DNA from: Melioribacteraceae bacterium
GTDB lineage: Bacteria; Bacteroidota; Ignavibacteria; Ignavibacteriales; Melioribacteraceae
Assembly (NCBI GenBank): GCA_030584085.1
Contig: CP129490.1
Location: forward strand, 2,203,511-2,267,510
DNA: 64,000 bases
Reading direction: 5' to 3'
Shown: positions 35,321 through 44,242 of the stretch, one piece after another
Position numbering within the stretch: position 1 is the first letter of the stretch
Layout: each line of letters begins with the position of its first letter
Made by a program: the position numbers and the translations under genes
Notes under the pieces: generated by a model
Seen by the model: only the letters and a program-made list of their open reading frames with translations
The model's database searches: none
What the model was told of the DNA's origin: nothing

Positions 35321-36751
35321 TTAGTATGATAAAACCGAACTGATAATGCTCATCAAAGTATCGGGTAAAATTCCAAAAACGAGGACTAGTAAACCTGATA
35401 TAATTACCGCTAAAAGTCCGGTAAAACTGTTATTGATTTTAATTTCCGAAGCAGTATTTTTGAAATACATATAAACAACAACTCTTAAATAGAAATAAAC
35501 ACTGATTGCACTCGCAATGACCCCAACAACAGCGAGCCATGTCAAATCAGCTTTGATTGCTGCAATAAACACATAATACTTACCAAAGAATCCGGCCATT
35601 GGCGGAATCCCTGCTAATGCAAACATAAACAGAGCCATTAATCCGGCAAGTATAGGACTTTTTGAACTTAGTCCGGAGTAAGATTCGATATTGGTATTGT
35701 CGTCGTTACTTCCTTCGATTAAACCAATTACTCCAAACGCACCGAGGTTCATAAAAGTGTACGCGGTTAGGTAAAATATTATTCCGGCAACACTTTCAAT
35801 ATTTCCTGCGGCTAAACCTATGCTCATATAACCTGCATGCGATATTGAAGAATAAGCAAGCATTCTCTTTAAGTTATTCTGAGCTAGTGCTACAATACTT
35901 CCATACAACATTGACAATGTTGCAACGACAGCAAAAATAGTTTCAAAATTATTCGGGAGATTTTGAGTAAATATTGCGGAAAGAATAATTATTAAAACAC
36001 TAAAGGCAGCTGCTTTACCGGCTGTGGACATTAATCCTGTAACAGGTGTTGCTGCACCTTGATAAACATCGGGGACCCACATATGAAAAGGAAACGCTGC
36101 AATCTTAAATAGAAACCCAACAATGAAAAGAACAAACCCGGTAATAAACAATACTTTTCCGCTGAAATACTCGAATGCAAAAACAATTTGATCAATACTT
36201 GTTGTTTTAGTTGAACCGTAGATCAATGCAATACCAAAAACTATAAATCCGGTTGCAAATGACCCGAGCAAGAAATACTTTAATGCAGCTTCGTTGTTTT
36301 CAACTTTTTTTCTATTAATACCGGCAAGAACATAAAAGCAGATAGACATTAATTCTAATCCAATAAAAATCATAAACAAATCTCTTGCACCAGCCATCAA
36401 CATCATACCTAAAACAGATGATTGGAGAAGAATATAAAACTCACCAAAATAACTTCCGTATTTTTTAATATAATCAACGGCATTCAGAACCATTATTGCC
36501 GCGCCGATATTAAAAATAAAATTAAATATCGATGCTATACCTCCAATTGCAAACATACCATTAAATAAAACTTGATTATCATGAACAGTTATAATGGAAT
36601 GAGCTCCCGCAAATAGAAAGAGAGTTATTGATAGCCAAGGGAGGATAACTTCACTTTTCTTGGTTGAGATTTCGATAACTATCGATATGATAATTCCAAT
36701 GCCTAGAACAACGTGCGGTAAAAGTTGAAATATTTCTGTGTTAGCTGTCAT
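35321..36751 (-). CDS. nuoN: NADH-quinone oxidoreductase subunit N
   Basis: A 476-residue antiporter-like membrane subunit of complex I with about fourteen helices. GLELMSICFYVLAG carries the conserved Glu of the proton channel; FKIAAFPFHMWVPDVYQGAATPV carries the conserved lysine region and discontinuous helix; NNLKRMLAYSSISHAGYM is the third conserved block. It starts 2 nt after an unknown gene that, together with an antiporter, separates it from nuoM. The length is normal for NuoN. Confidence 0.95.
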   Translation of the reverse strand: MTANTEIFQLLPHVVLGIGIIISIVIEISTKKSEVILPWLSITLFLFAGAHSIITVHDNQVLFNGMFAIGGIASIFNFIFNIGAAIMVLNAVDYIKKYGSYFGEFYILLQSSVLGMMLMAGARDLFMIFIGLELMSICFYVLAGINRKKVENNEAALKYFLLGSFATGFIVFGIALIYGSTKTTSIDQIVFAFEYFSGKVLFITGFVLFIVGFLFKIAAFPFHMWVPDVYQGAATPVTGLMSTAGKAAAFSVLIIILSAIFTQNLPNNFETIFAVVATLSMLYGSIVALAQNNLKRMLAYSSISHAGYMSIGLAAGNIESVAGIIFYLTAYTFMNLGAFGVIGLIEGSNDDNTNIESYSGLSSKSPILAGLMALFMFALAGIPPMAGFFGKYYVFIAAIKADLTWLAVVGVIASAISVYFYLRVVVYMYFKNTASEIKINNSFTGLLAVIISGLLVLVFGILPDTLMSIISSVLSY

Positions 36752-36753
36752 AA

Positions 36754-37119
36754 TTAGTCAATAAAAATTTGATCTTCCCCTAGTTCTTTAATTTCTGTTT
36801 GATGATTTTCAAGAATATCTATGCTTATTTTTCTCCTGTTATCTTTAATAAAGATATCCTTTCCTCTTTCAACCACAACCATTTTTATAAGTTCATATTT
36901 TGAGATTATCTTTTCAAGCGAATCATAATCATGAAAATATAATTCTGTGAAATCTTCATGTACTATGTATTCCGCTCCTTTATTACTTGAACTAAAGTCG
37001 GTGATAATATCTTTCTCTATAGCAATTTTTAGTATATCAACCGGGAAAGGTAAAATAAGTCTATTGCCATAGTGAAGAGCATTTCTATTAGCATGAATTG
37101 CATCTTTAATTGTTTTCAT
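36754..37119 (-). CDS. Conserved-context hypothetical protein inside the nuo operon
   Basis: I do not recognise this 121-residue protein. It has no signal peptide or membrane helix and appears cytoplasmic, with a mixed alpha/beta pattern and an acidic C-terminus. No cysteines or clear metal or nucleotide motifs are visible. It lies 3 nt after the antiporter gene and 2 nt before nuoN, so it is co-translated with complex I genes. That tight packing suggests a real, expressed protein; a role in regulating the antiporter or in complex assembly would be a guess. Confidence 0.7.
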   Translation of the reverse strand: MKTIKDAIHANRNALHYGNRLILPFPVDILKIAIEKDIITDFSSSNKGAEYIVHEDFTELYFHDYDSLEKIISKYELIKMVVVERGKDIFIKDNRRKISIDILENHQTEIKELGEDQIFID

Positions 37120-37122
37120 TTT

Positions 37123-38499
37123 TTACCCATTACCGTAAAAAAATATGTACCAAATAATCGCAAATACCGGAAGTAAAATTGGAACAGAATATTTAACCAG
37201 ATATCCGAAAAAGCTTGGCATATTAATTCCAGCTTTTTCACTAATAGATTTCACCATAAAGTTTGGAGCGTTACCAATATACGTCATTGCACCAAAAAAT
37301 ACCGCAGCCACCGAAATTGCCTGAAGATAAATCGGATGTTCGAATTCAAAACGTAATACTTCAGACTTATCATTAACGTTCATGGCAAACTTACCCATTT
37401 CGGCACTCAAAAAATTCAAGTAAGTCGGAGCGTTATCCAAGAATGCAGAAAGTGAACCGGTTGCCCAATAAAACAAACCAGCATCTAATTTATCGCCAAA
37501 AATATTTGCTTCGTAAGCAATTAATTGAAGCGCCGGAATCATTGTAGCAAACAAACCCGCAAATAAATAAGCAACTTCTCTAATCGGTTCAAAATCAAAT
37601 TCATTTCCTCTTAGAGCTTCCTGATCAGCTTTTTTATAGGAGAAATATACAACTGTGAACATTATTATTTCTCTTAGACCGAAAGGAAGCGGTGCTAAGC
37701 TTGGCACCCAGCTTATTACACCCGGGTCCAAAAATACTGACAAGATAATAATGAGAAGAAACCATAGATTTTTTAATCCCTTAAACTCAATTTTGCCAGT
37801 GTGATTTATTTCCTTGTCAGCCCCAAGTTTATTTTGTGAATCAATTACAAAAAATATTCCCAAAATAACAAATAAAGTTGGCAACCATATATACCATACA
37901 TGTTGAATTACCCAAAAGAACTCAACACCTCGTAAAAAACCAAGAAACAAAGGTGGATCACCAATTGGTGTTAAAGCTCCGCCAATATTACTTACCGAGA
38001 ATATAAAGAAAACAATATGATAAGGTTTGATTCTATCCTTGTTAATTTTAATAAAAGGACGAATCAATAACATTGAAGCTCCTGTAGTTCCAATTACATT
38101 GGAGATAACGCTACCAAACACTAAGATGAGAACATTAAGCATTGGTGTTGCTTTTCTATCTACTTTAATTAGAATTCCACCGGAAGCAACAAAAAGCGAC
38201 GCCAGCAATGCTATGAAAGACAAGTACTCAGCAAGTGTATGAACTAAACTGTGAGTGTCTTCTAACACAATTAAATAGAATAGAACAGTTACCGATCCTA
38301 ATGAAACTGCAATCCTTGGATAATTTCTCTCCCAAAAATGATGATAAAACAAAGGACCGGTTGCTATCATCAATAATAATATTACAAAAGGAAGAACGAT
38401 ATACCAGTATTGTAACAATTGGGCGCCAGATCCTTCGGATGCAAAAATTGGTGTTCCAAAAAAAATAAATAAGAGCAGATAAAAACTTTTCTTTAGCAT
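37123..38499 (-). CDS. Putative sodium:proton antiporter (ArsB/NhaD ion transporter superfamily)
   Basis: A 458-residue membrane protein with about twelve helices and a probable N-terminal signal-like segment. The blocks FVASGGILI, NVIGTTGASMLLIRP and SNIGGALTPIGDPPLFLGFL are the ion transporter (IT) superfamily signature, seen twice in the form GG.L/.IGDPP and FLDNAPTYLNFLS plus GAMTYIGNAPNFMVKS, as in NhaD-type antiporters. The substrate could instead be another anion or cation. It lies between nuoM (10 nt) and the unknown gene (3 nt). Co-expression with complex I suggests it helps interconvert proton and sodium gradients; this is inference. Confidence 0.82.
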   Translation of the reverse strand: MLKKSFYLLLFIFFGTPIFASEGSGAQLLQYWYIVLPFVILLLMIATGPLFYHHFWERNYPRIAVSLGSVTVLFYLIVLEDTHSLVHTLAEYLSFIALLASLFVASGGILIKVDRKATPMLNVLILVFGSVISNVIGTTGASMLLIRPFIKINKDRIKPYHIVFFIFSVSNIGGALTPIGDPPLFLGFLRGVEFFWVIQHVWYIWLPTLFVILGIFFVIDSQNKLGADKEINHTGKIEFKGLKNLWFLLIIILSVFLDPGVISWVPSLAPLPFGLREIIMFTVVYFSYKKADQEALRGNEFDFEPIREVAYLFAGLFATMIPALQLIAYEANIFGDKLDAGLFYWATGSLSAFLDNAPTYLNFLSAEMGKFAMNVNDKSEVLRFEFEHPIYLQAISVAAVFFGAMTYIGNAPNFMVKSISEKAGINMPSFFGYLVKYSVPILLPVFAIIWYIFFYGNG

Positions 38500-38509
38500 G
38501 AATAAAAAA

Positions 38510-40036
38510 TTAATTCAGAAAATTAAAAGTATAGTTCTTTACATGAGTAAGTATTGCTTCAACAGGTGCTTCAGATAAACTTAAAAATGTGTTGGGATAA
38601 ATTCCTATCCAAACAATAAAAATGAAAATTGGCAAAAGTACAATAACTTCTCTCGAAGTAAGATCCGTTAATTCATTTTTAAGTTTCTCATTTTTTATAG
38701 GACCGAATACTACTCTTTGATACATCCATAATAAATATACTGCTGCAAAAATTACTCCGGTCGCAGCAAAAATTGTAAACCACCAACTATCTAAAACTTG
38801 TGATTGAAATGAACCTAGTAAAATTAAAAACTCACCTATAAATCCGTTCAAACCAGGCAATCCAACAGAAGAAAGTGATGCAAACATAAGAGCAACAGCA
38901 AAAAGAGGAACAATTTTAGCTATGCCTCCATAATATGCGATCTCACGATTGTGAGTTCGCTCATATATGATTCCAACCAAAAGGAATAAAGCTCCGGTAG
39001 AAAGTCCGTGATTTACCATTTGAATAACAGCACCTTGAACTGATTCAATAGTTAAAGCAAAAATTCCAAGTACAACGAAGCCTAAGTGCGATACGGATGA
39101 ATAGGCAACAAGTTTTTTCATATCTGTTTGAACCATGGCAACAAGTGCACCGTATATAATTCCAATCACAGCTAACACTGAAATATACGGAGCAAATTCA
39201 ACTGTCGATTGCGGAAACAGAGGTAGATTGAATCTAACTAAACCGTAAGTACCCATCTTAAGTAAAACACCGGCAAGTATAACCGAACCAGCGGTTGGAG
39301 CTTGAACGTGTGCGTCGGGTAACCATGTATGTAACGGAAATATCGGAACTTTGATTGCAAAACTGAAAAAGAAAGCAAGAAACATCCACTTCTGAATTTC
39401 AAATGAAAAATTTGGTGCTTCTTGGTAAAGTGTAATTAAATTTGTAGTGAAAACTCCAAGTGATTCCGAAGCTTCAACAGTTAGCCAAATAATTGCAACA
39501 AGCATCAGTAAACTACCGAACATCGTATAAATGAAAAATTTAACCGATGCATAAATTCTTTGTTCTCCACCCCAAATACCAATTATAAAATACATAGGTA
39601 TTAACATTGCTTCCCAAAAGACGTAGAATAAAAACACGTCCAAAGAAACAAAAACTCCCAACATACCCGCTTCTAAAAGCAGCATCATCATTGTGAAAAG
39701 TTTTATATTCTTTTTAATTGATTTCCAACTTGATAACAATGTGATTGGTGTAATAAATGTTGTTAATAAAATTAGTAAGATTGAGATACCATCGGCACCT
39801 ACATAATAACTAATATCGAGACTCTCAACCCATGTTATTTTATGAAGAAACTGGAAATCGGGATTTGTGTAATCAAAATAGTAATACGGGAAAAGTGAAA
39901 TAACGAAAGCAAAAACCGTGATTACCAGACCGAATATTCTAATGAACCTGGCATGAGATTCTTTCATAAATAAAATTATGAGAGCACCTATGATTGGTGT
40001 GAATAATAAATATGTAAGTATCTGAGAATTTTCCAT
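38510..40036 (-). CDS. nuoM: NADH-quinone oxidoreductase subunit M
   Basis: A 508-residue complex I antiporter-like subunit. FYVFWEAMLIPMYFIIGIWGG carries the key Glu; KVPIFPLHTWLPDAHVQAPT is the lysine-bearing discontinuous helix region; and DMKKLVAYSSVSHLGFV is the third conserved block. It pumps protons as part of the membrane arm. It begins 3 nt after nuoL, and the gene after it is not nuoN but an antiporter, 10 nt away. Confidence 0.97.
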   Translation of the reverse strand: MENSQILTYLLFTPIIGALIILFMKESHARFIRIFGLVITVFAFVISLFPYYYFDYTNPDFQFLHKITWVESLDISYYVGADGISILLILLTTFITPITLLSSWKSIKKNIKLFTMMMLLLEAGMLGVFVSLDVFLFYVFWEAMLIPMYFIIGIWGGEQRIYASVKFFIYTMFGSLLMLVAIIWLTVEASESLGVFTTNLITLYQEAPNFSFEIQKWMFLAFFFSFAIKVPIFPLHTWLPDAHVQAPTAGSVILAGVLLKMGTYGLVRFNLPLFPQSTVEFAPYISVLAVIGIIYGALVAMVQTDMKKLVAYSSVSHLGFVVLGIFALTIESVQGAVIQMVNHGLSTGALFLLVGIIYERTHNREIAYYGGIAKIVPLFAVALMFASLSSVGLPGLNGFIGEFLILLGSFQSQVLDSWWFTIFAATGVIFAAVYLLWMYQRVVFGPIKNEKLKNELTDLTSREVIVLLPIFIFIVWIGIYPNTFLSLSEAPVEAILTHVKNYTFNFLN

Positions 40037-40039
40037 AAT

Positions 40040-41980
40040 CTATAAACTTATAATTATCCAGAATAAGGCAACGGCAATTCCACCCATCATTATAAATGCA
40101 TAAAATTGTGCAACACCGGTTTGCATTTTTTTAATAACATCTGAAATTGAATCAACTAGTTGTGCAACACCATTGACTAAACCATCAATAATTTTATTAT
40201 CCGCAATTTTCCACAAAAACTTTTCCGATGTTTTTTGAATCGGTTGAATTACTGTTGCTTCATAAACTTCGTCAACATAATATTTATTGTAAAGCAAAGT
40301 GTAAATACCCTTAAATGATGAGGCAACTTTATCAGCAATCTCAGCTCGTTGAGTATAAATTTTGTAAGCAGCAAACATACTTAGTAAAGCTGCGGTTACC
40401 GATATCGCCATTAATAATAATTCTTCGGAATGACTGTGCAAACTATATAATGCTAATTTAGCTTCCGCATCTTTGAATATCGGAGCTAGCCAACCATGAA
40501 AAATATTTCCGTGTTCACCGGAGAACACTTCGGGAATTCCTATCCATCCGCCAATTACGGAAAGAATCGCCAGAACAATTAGAGGGATTGTCATTACTTT
40601 CGGAGATTCATGCGGATGATATTTATCGTGACTAAATTTCTCTTTTCCGAAAAATGTAAGTGAAACCAATCTGAACATATAAAATGCAGTTAACACAGCT
40701 GTTAATGCACCCAATAACCAAAACACAAAATTTCCGTTTGCATAAGAATACCAAAGTATTTCATCTTTACTAAAGAAACCTGATAGTCCGGGGAATCCGG
40801 ATATTGCAAACGCGGCAATAATAAAGGTTAAAAAAGTAACCGGCATATATTTTTTTAAACCGCCGTAACTATTAATATCTTGTTGATGATGCATCGCATG
40901 AATAACCGAACCGGCACCAAGAAAGAGAAGAGCTTTAAAGAATGCGTGTGTCATAACGTGAAAGATTGCAGCCCCAAACGCACCAACACCGGCAGCTAAA
41001 AACATATAACCTAATTGACTTACAGTAGAGTAAGCAAGAACCTTTTTAATATCTGTTTGAACCAAACCGATTGTTGCCGCAAAAACTGCGGTTAATAATC
41101 CGATAACCGCGACAACTATTAGTATCGCCGGAGCCGATGCAAAAATGATTGAAGCACGAGCAACCATGTAAACACCCGCGGTAACCATTGTAGCAGCGTG
41201 AATTAAAGCAGATACGGGAGTTGGACCCGCCATTGCGTCAGGTAACCAAACAAATAATGGAATCTGCGCGGATTTACCTGTTGCACCGATAAATAAAAAC
41301 AGAGCGATAAAACTAAATGTAGTTTCCGCACCCGAGATAATTTTTGCGTGGGCAAATACTTCAAGAAAATTGAGGCTGTCAAAAGTCTGGTAAATAAGAA
41401 ACATACCGAGTAAAAATCCAAAATCACCAATTCTATTTACAACAAAAGCTTTCTTTGCTGCTTCGGGTACTGTCCCCTTTTCAAATTTTTGGTCGTAGTA
41501 ATAACCGATTAATAAATAGGAACAGAGTCCCACTCCTTCCCAACCTAAAAAGAGAACTACAAAATTATCACCGAGTATCAGATTCATCATTGCGAAGATG
41601 AACAAATTCATATAAGCAAAAAATCTAAAAAACCCTTTGTCACCATGCATGTAACCGATTGAGTAAACGTGAATTAGAAATCCAACACCCGTTACAATCA
41701 GTGCCATAACTAAAGATAATTGATCAACTAAATAAGAAAAACTTATATTCAGCGAACCGACAGTCATCCATGTAAAGAGTGTGACAATATTAGTGCGTTG
41801 ATCTACGGGAAGATTTATTGTTTCTATGAGAGCCAACAATGATATGACAAATGATATTCCAACCGTAGCACTTCCAATTATTCCAATAACTTTTTCATTA
41901 CCGATTTTCTTACCGAATAATCCGTTGATAAGAAATCCGATTAAAGGCAGCACTATTGTCAAATAAATTAGGTCTATCAT
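40040..41980 (-). CDS. nuoL: NADH-quinone oxidoreductase subunit L
   Basis: A 646-residue subunit, the largest antiporter-like protein of complex I. LFLGWEGVGLCSYLLIGYYY carries the proton-channel Glu, GKSAQIPLFVWLPDAMAGPTPVSALIHAATMV is the central lysine/His region, and DIKKVLAYSTVSQLGYM follows. The C-terminus (about 560-646) carries the long lateral helix region, so it is full length. Spacing is 1 nt from nuoK and 3 nt to nuoM, consistent with one operon. Confidence 0.97.
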   Translation of the reverse strand: MIDLIYLTIVLPLIGFLINGLFGKKIGNEKVIGIIGSATVGISFVISLLALIETINLPVDQRTNIVTLFTWMTVGSLNISFSYLVDQLSLVMALIVTGVGFLIHVYSIGYMHGDKGFFRFFAYMNLFIFAMMNLILGDNFVVLFLGWEGVGLCSYLLIGYYYDQKFEKGTVPEAAKKAFVVNRIGDFGFLLGMFLIYQTFDSLNFLEVFAHAKIISGAETTFSFIALFLFIGATGKSAQIPLFVWLPDAMAGPTPVSALIHAATMVTAGVYMVARASIIFASAPAILIVVAVIGLLTAVFAATIGLVQTDIKKVLAYSTVSQLGYMFLAAGVGAFGAAIFHVMTHAFFKALLFLGAGSVIHAMHHQQDINSYGGLKKYMPVTFLTFIIAAFAISGFPGLSGFFSKDEILWYSYANGNFVFWLLGALTAVLTAFYMFRLVSLTFFGKEKFSHDKYHPHESPKVMTIPLIVLAILSVIGGWIGIPEVFSGEHGNIFHGWLAPIFKDAEAKLALYSLHSHSEELLLMAISVTAALLSMFAAYKIYTQRAEIADKVASSFKGIYTLLYNKYYVDEVYEATVIQPIQKTSEKFLWKIADNKIIDGLVNGVAQLVDSISDVIKKMQTGVAQFYAFIMMGGIAVALFWIIISL

Positions 41981-41981
41981 T

Positions 41982-42290
41982 CTACCACTTGAAGATATTT
42001 ATTTCATCAATATTGACAGTTAATTTGTTTCTGAAAATTGCTATGATAATTGCTAAACCGACTGCTGCTTCGGCTGCTGCAACAGTCATCACAAAAAATA
42101 CGAAAACTTGTCCGGCTGGATCACCCAAATAAGATGAGAAAGTAACGAGTGCTAGGTTTGCGGAATTCAACATTAACTCGATACTCATAAATACAACTAT
42201 CGCGTTTCTTCTGATCAATACCCCCGTAACTCCCACAGAAAACATGAAAGCACTGATCAGTAAAAAATATTCCATTGGTATAGAACTCAT
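41982..42290 (-). CDS. nuoK: NADH-quinone oxidoreductase subunit K
   Basis: A 102-residue three-helix subunit. [16 protein letters not shown] holds the conserved membrane Glu of helix 2, and [22 protein letters not shown] holds the second conserved Glu of helix 3. A Met at residue 6 (MEYFLLISA) is an alternative start closer to the usual family length. It sits 6 nt after nuoJ and 1 nt before nuoL. Confidence 0.97.
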   Translation of the reverse strand: MSSIPMEYFLLISAFMFSVGVTGVLIRRNAIVVFMSIELMLNSANLALVTFSSYLGDPAGQVFVFFVMTVAAAEAAVGLAIIIAIFRNKLTVNIDEINIFKW

Positions 42291-42296
42291 AACACC

Positions 42297-42812
42297 TTAC
42301 TCAAATTTTTTCTTTGCGAGAACTAAAGCACCGATTGTAGCGGCTAACAATAAAAATCCCGAAGCTAAAAACGGAAGAACATAAATTGTATATAGTTCTC
42401 TTCCAATTGTTTCAATCTTTCCTGCTGCAATACTTTCTGAAACTTCTTGAGGTAATCCTTGCGAAGGAGCGGAATAAAAAATGATATAACCGAGTTGGAC
42501 AAAAACCAAAATCGCTATTGCTATAGCCATCAACTTGAGAGTTTTCTTTTCCTTAAGCAATGAATGTTCACTCTCGGTGTTAAGCAGCATAAGTACAAAT
42601 AGAAATAGAACCATTATTGCACCGGCATAAACAATAACTTGAACAACTGCTATGAATTGTGCATTTAATAATAAATATAAACCCGCTAGTGCGAAGAAAT
42701 TTAGAACAAGAAAGATAGCGCTCATTACCGGGTTTGGTCGTGTTATCATTGCAACCGATGCAACAACTGCGACTAAGCCAAGTATGCCAAAAAGGATATA
42801 CTCTAAAATCAT
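42297..42812 (-). CDS. nuoJ: NADH-quinone oxidoreductase subunit J
   Basis: A 171-residue five-helix membrane subunit of complex I. ITRPNPVMSAIFLVLNFFALAGLY and QVIVYAGAIMVLFLFVLMLL are the family blocks, the latter containing the helix 3 pi-bulge region of the quinone-coupling path. It is the first nuo gene in this cluster and starts 2 nt after asnS, so the five nuo genes appear to be driven from the asnS promoter. Confidence 0.96.
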   Translation of the reverse strand: MILEYILFGILGLVAVVASVAMITRPNPVMSAIFLVLNFFALAGLYLLLNAQFIAVVQVIVYAGAIMVLFLFVLMLLNTESEHSLLKEKKTLKLMAIAIAILVFVQLGYIIFYSAPSQGLPQEVSESIAAGKIETIGRELYTIYVLPFLASGFLLLAATIGALVLAKKKFE

Positions 42813-42814
42813 AA

Positions 42815-44104
42815 TTAAGGCGTATTCCTATAAATCATTCGTGGGAATGGTATTGCTTCTCTTAAGTGATCAAGACCGCAAATCCAACTAACTGTCCTTT
42901 CAAGTCCTAATCCGAAACCCGAATGAGGAACAGAACCGTATTTTCTTAAATCCAAATACCATTCAAAAAATTCTTGTGGAAGATCATGTTCTTTTATTCT
43001 TTCCAACAATTTATCAAGATCATCTTCTCTTTGACTACCGCCGATAATTTCACCATAACCTTCCGGAGCAATAACATCAACAGCAAGTGCTAATTTTTCG
43101 TCATCGGGATCTCGTTTCATGTAAAAAGCCTTTACAGCAGCCGGATATCTGTGAATCATTACCGGTCTATCAAACTCTTCGGAGATAACGGTTTCATCAG
43201 CACCGCCGAGATCATTTCCCCACTCAAATGCGTGATTTTTCTTTTTAAGAATCTCAACAGCTTCGGTGTATGATATTCTTGGGAACGGTCTCTTAACTTT
43301 CTCCAAATTTGTTGTATCTCGTTCTAATATTTCTAATTCTTCTTTTCGTTCTTCTAAAATAGTTTGGACTATATACTCAATAAACTCTTCGGCTAAATTC
43401 ATATCGTCGTTCAAATCATAGAATGCCATTTCAGGTTCGACCATCCAAAACTCGGTTAAGTGACGACGAGTTTTTGATTTCTCTGCTCTGAAAGTCGGTC
43501 CAAATGTATAAACTTTGCCAAGCGCCATCGCACCGGCTTCCGCATAAAGTTGTCCCGATTGAGTTAAGTAAGCTTTCCCAAGATCGAAATATGGAGTTTC
43601 AAAAAGAGTCGAGGTACCTTCAACCGCGTTTGGTGTGATTATCGGAGGATCGAAAAGAGTGAAACCACGAGAATCATAAAAATCTCGAATTGCTTTTACA
43701 ATTCTGTGTCGAATTCTCATAATCGCCCACTGTTTACGCGAACGTAACCAGAGATGACGATGATCCATTAAAAATTCAATTCCGTGTTCTTTCGGTGTGA
43801 TTGGATATTCGTTTGCGATAGAAATGATTTTTAAATCGGTAACATCAATTTCATGTCCGCCAACTTGACGATCATCCTTTTTGACTGTTCCGGTAACTTC
43901 AAATGAAGATTCTTGTGTAAGTTTTTTAGCTTCTTCAAATAATTCTTCGGAAACATTGCCTTTGAAGACAACACATTGAACAATTCCGGTTCCGTCTCTG
44001 AGGACTAAAAATTGTAATTTTCCACTCGATCTCTTATTGTATAACCAACCTTTAAGAGTAACTGATTCACCTACATGATCTGCTAAATTTTTGATATAAA
44101 TCAT
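42815..44104 (-). CDS. asnS: Asparaginyl-tRNA synthetase
   Basis: A 429-residue class IIb synthetase that charges tRNA-Asn. An OB-fold anticodon-binding domain (about 13-100) precedes the catalytic core. Motif 2 is [21 protein letters not shown], motif 3 is [16 protein letters not shown], and [14 protein letters not shown] is characteristic of AsnRS rather than AspRS. Having AsnRS means Asn-tRNA can be made directly rather than only by transamidation. It is transcribed from the strong promoter at 44141-44172 and is followed after 2 nt by nuoJ. Confidence 0.96.
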   Translation of the reverse strand: MIYIKNLADHVGESVTLKGWLYNKRSSGKLQFLVLRDGTGIVQCVVFKGNVSEELFEEAKKLTQESSFEVTGTVKKDDRQVGGHEIDVTDLKIISIANEYPITPKEHGIEFLMDHRHLWLRSRKQWAIMRIRHRIVKAIRDFYDSRGFTLFDPPIITPNAVEGTSTLFETPYFDLGKAYLTQSGQLYAEAGAMALGKVYTFGPTFRAEKSKTRRHLTEFWMVEPEMAFYDLNDDMNLAEEFIEYIVQTILEERKEELEILERDTTNLEKVKRPFPRISYTEAVEILKKKNHAFEWGNDLGGADETVISEEFDRPVMIHRYPAAVKAFYMKRDPDDEKLALAVDVIAPEGYGEIIGGSQREDDLDKLLERIKEHDLPQEFFEWYLDLRKYGSVPHSGFGLGLERTVSWICGLDHLREAIPFPRMIYRNTP

Positions 44105-44140
44105 AAGAAATGTCTAAATTTTTTCTGAAATATGAATTTT

Positions 44141-44172
44141 CAAATATAAAGAGGGTGTGCTATAAAAGCAAA
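44141..44172 (-). promoter_or_regulatory. Bacteroidota-type promoter of the asnS-nuoJKLMN group
   Basis: On the minus strand, TTTG (44169-44172), a 20-nt spacer and TATATTTG (44141-44148). This fits the Bacteroidota primary-sigma consensus TTTG-N19/21-TAnnTTTG in full. It lies 36 nt before the asnS start and is the best promoter in the window. Confidence 0.75.
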
Positions 44173-44242
44173 AGATTTCTATTTATGAATGCTTTAATGA
44201 ATTCTGATATAAAGCTGCAATTAATAGTACATTAAATCTGAT

